From Alphaproteobacteria bacterium UBA1303 (lineage in GTDB: Bacteria > Pseudomonadota > Alphaproteobacteria > Micropepsales > Micropepsaceae): a DNA stretch of 21,562 nucleotides. Position 1 is the stretch's first letter. The number at the start of each line of letters is the position of its first letter. The notes below the pieces were generated by a model. That model made no database searches. It was not told the origin of the DNA and saw nothing but the letters and a program-made list of their open reading frames with translations. The DNA lies in contig DBTZ01000022.1 in assembly GCA_002307315.1 (NCBI GenBank), positions 22,117 through 43,678 of the forward strand, in the 5' to 3' direction. Positions 20,737 through 21,562 of this stretch are shown here, piece by piece. The translations under genes and the position numbers were made by a program.

Positions 20737-21562
20737 CCCGCACCCTGTTCGAAAACGCGCGGATGATCGACCCGGCGAGCGGCCTCGATGCCCCCGGCGA
20801 TCTTTTGGTCGCGGACGGCAAGATCGCCGCAATCGGACCGCATATCGAAGCCGATGCCAAAGCCGTGGACTGCAAGGGGCTGATCCTTAGCCCCGGTCTG
20901 ATCGATATGCGGGTGTTCACCGGCGAGCCGGGGTCCGAGCATCGCGAGACGCTGGAATCGGCTTCGCGCGCGGCGGCGGCCGGCGGTGTCACCACCATGA
21001 TCGTGATGCCGAACACCGACCCGGTGATCGACGAGCCGTCGCTAGTGGATTTCATCCGCCGGCGGGCAGCGGCCACCGCCTCGGTGCGAGTGCTGCCGAT
21101 GGCGGCGCTTTCCCGTCACCTTGCCGGCGAGGTGATGACCGAGATCGGTCTTTTGAAGGAAGCCGGGGCCATCGCGTTCACCGATGCCGATCGCACGCTG
21201 GCCAATACGCGGGTGATGCGCCGGGCGCTGGCCTATGCCGCCGGGTTCGACGCCCTGGTGGTGGGCCATGCCGAAGACCCGGAATTGACGGCCGGCACAT
21301 CGGTCACCGAAGGCGCATACGCCACGCGCTTAGGCATTCCCGCCGCACCCGCCGCGGCCGAAACCATTATCGTCGAGCGCGACATCCGCTTGGTGGAACT
21401 CACCGGCGCGCGCTATCACTTCGGTCAGATTTCAACCCGCGCCTCGCTCGAAGCCATCGTCGCTGCGAAACGGCGGGGCTTGCCGATCACCTGTGCGGTG
21501 TCGGCCTATCACCTTCTGCTCAACGAACGCGACGTCGGCCCCTACTACACCTTCATGAAGGT
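20733..21562 (+). CDS. Dihydroorotase-like protein lacking the metal-binding His pair (PyrC'-type, 3'-truncated)
   Basis: About 276 codons of the gene are in the window; the end is missing. The overall pattern is class I dihydroorotase: FENARMIDPASGLDAPGDLLVADGKIAAIG at the start (positions 5-34), GLILSPGLID, then AAAAGGVTTMIVMPNTDPV. The metal site D-x-H-x-H of active enzymes is here D58-M59-R60-V61-F62, so both histidines are lost. The later H-x-S-T region reads GQIST, also without its histidine, while GHAEDPEL keeps one. This matches the inactive PyrC' proteins known from Pseudomonas and common next to pyrB in alphaproteobacteria, where the protein serves as structural partner of PyrB. A true dihydroorotase must be encoded elsewhere. 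The ATG has GGAGG 7 nt upstream and overlaps the pyrB stop by 4 nt. Confidence 0.9.
   Translation, partial: MTRTLFENARMIDPASGLDAPGDLLVADGKIAAIGPHIEADAKAVDCKGLILSPGLIDMRVFTGEPGSEHRETLESASRAAAAGGVTTMIVMPNTDPVIDEPSLVDFIRRRAAATASVRVLPMAALSRHLAGEVMTEIGLLKEAGAIAFTDADRTLANTRVMRRALAYAAGFDALVVGHAEDPELTAGTSVTEGAYATRLGIPAAPAAAETIIVERDIRLVELTGARYHFGQISTRASLEAIVAAKRRGLPITCAVSAYHLLLNERDVGPYYTFMK

Noticed and set aside
1..21562. Search for CRISPR arrays, tRNA/rRNA genes, insertion sequences, phage genes or toxin-antitoxin pairs
   Set aside because: I saw no spaced direct repeats, no tRNA-like cloverleaf sequence, no transposase or integrase motif and no recognisable toxin or antitoxin. Absence is by eye only; tRNAscan-SE and profile searches would be decisive.

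Overview
The window is a gene-dense, GC-rich stretch of a bacterial chromosome, most likely from an alphaproteobacterium of the Rhodospirillales type. Three things point there: a single bifunctional Rsh-type (p)ppGpp enzyme directly downstream of rpoZ; gatCAB divergent from ruvX; and pyrB overlapping a dihydroorotase homologue that has lost metal ligands. This assignment is inferred from gene content and order, not from a database search. I see no transposase, phage gene, CRISPR array, tRNA or rRNA.

Left part (1-4982). On the minus strand lie the 3'-truncated rsh (1-1945), rpoZ (2009-2395), a probable exported protein of unknown function (2595-3122) and folK (3169-3669). A plus-strand pair diverges from folK: a LabA/NYN-type protein (3774-4340) and a family 5 uracil-DNA glycosylase (4341-4982). 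These two are in the same frame and separated only by one TAG codon.

Middle part (5017-9809). On the plus strand are a GMC flavoprotein with a Cys-rich, Fe-S-like motif, a small twin-arginine protein that probably carries it to the periplasm, and an NADP-type beta-hydroxyacid dehydrogenase. Converging on them is a minus-strand set of three small genes (unknown 136 aa, YbjN-like, and unknown 175 aa). A good sigma-70-type promoter lies just upstream of the set. Next come dapA and smpB as a tight minus-strand pair. dapA diverges from a large soluble lytic transglycosylase gene (10857-13019).

Right part (13043-21562). A Sel1-repeat protein is followed by a roughly 340-bp stretch with strong inverted repeats. 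Then come a 37-residue protein that is more than half lysine, a 12-bp perfect hairpin, and the minus-strand operon gatC-gatA-ridA-gatB. In this operon a RidA-family gene sits between gatA and gatB. Divergent from it are ruvX, an MFS transporter, pyrB and the 5' part of a non-catalytic pyrC homologue.

Most of the window is housekeeping: stringent response, transcription, folate, lysine/cell wall, trans-translation, tRNA-Gln/Asn amidation and pyrimidine synthesis. I found no clear undescribed multi-gene system. The best leads are the RidA insertion in gatCAB, the lysine-rich peptide with its structured 3' region, the GMC/Tat pair, the NYN-UDG single-stop arrangement, and several starts that look leaderless.
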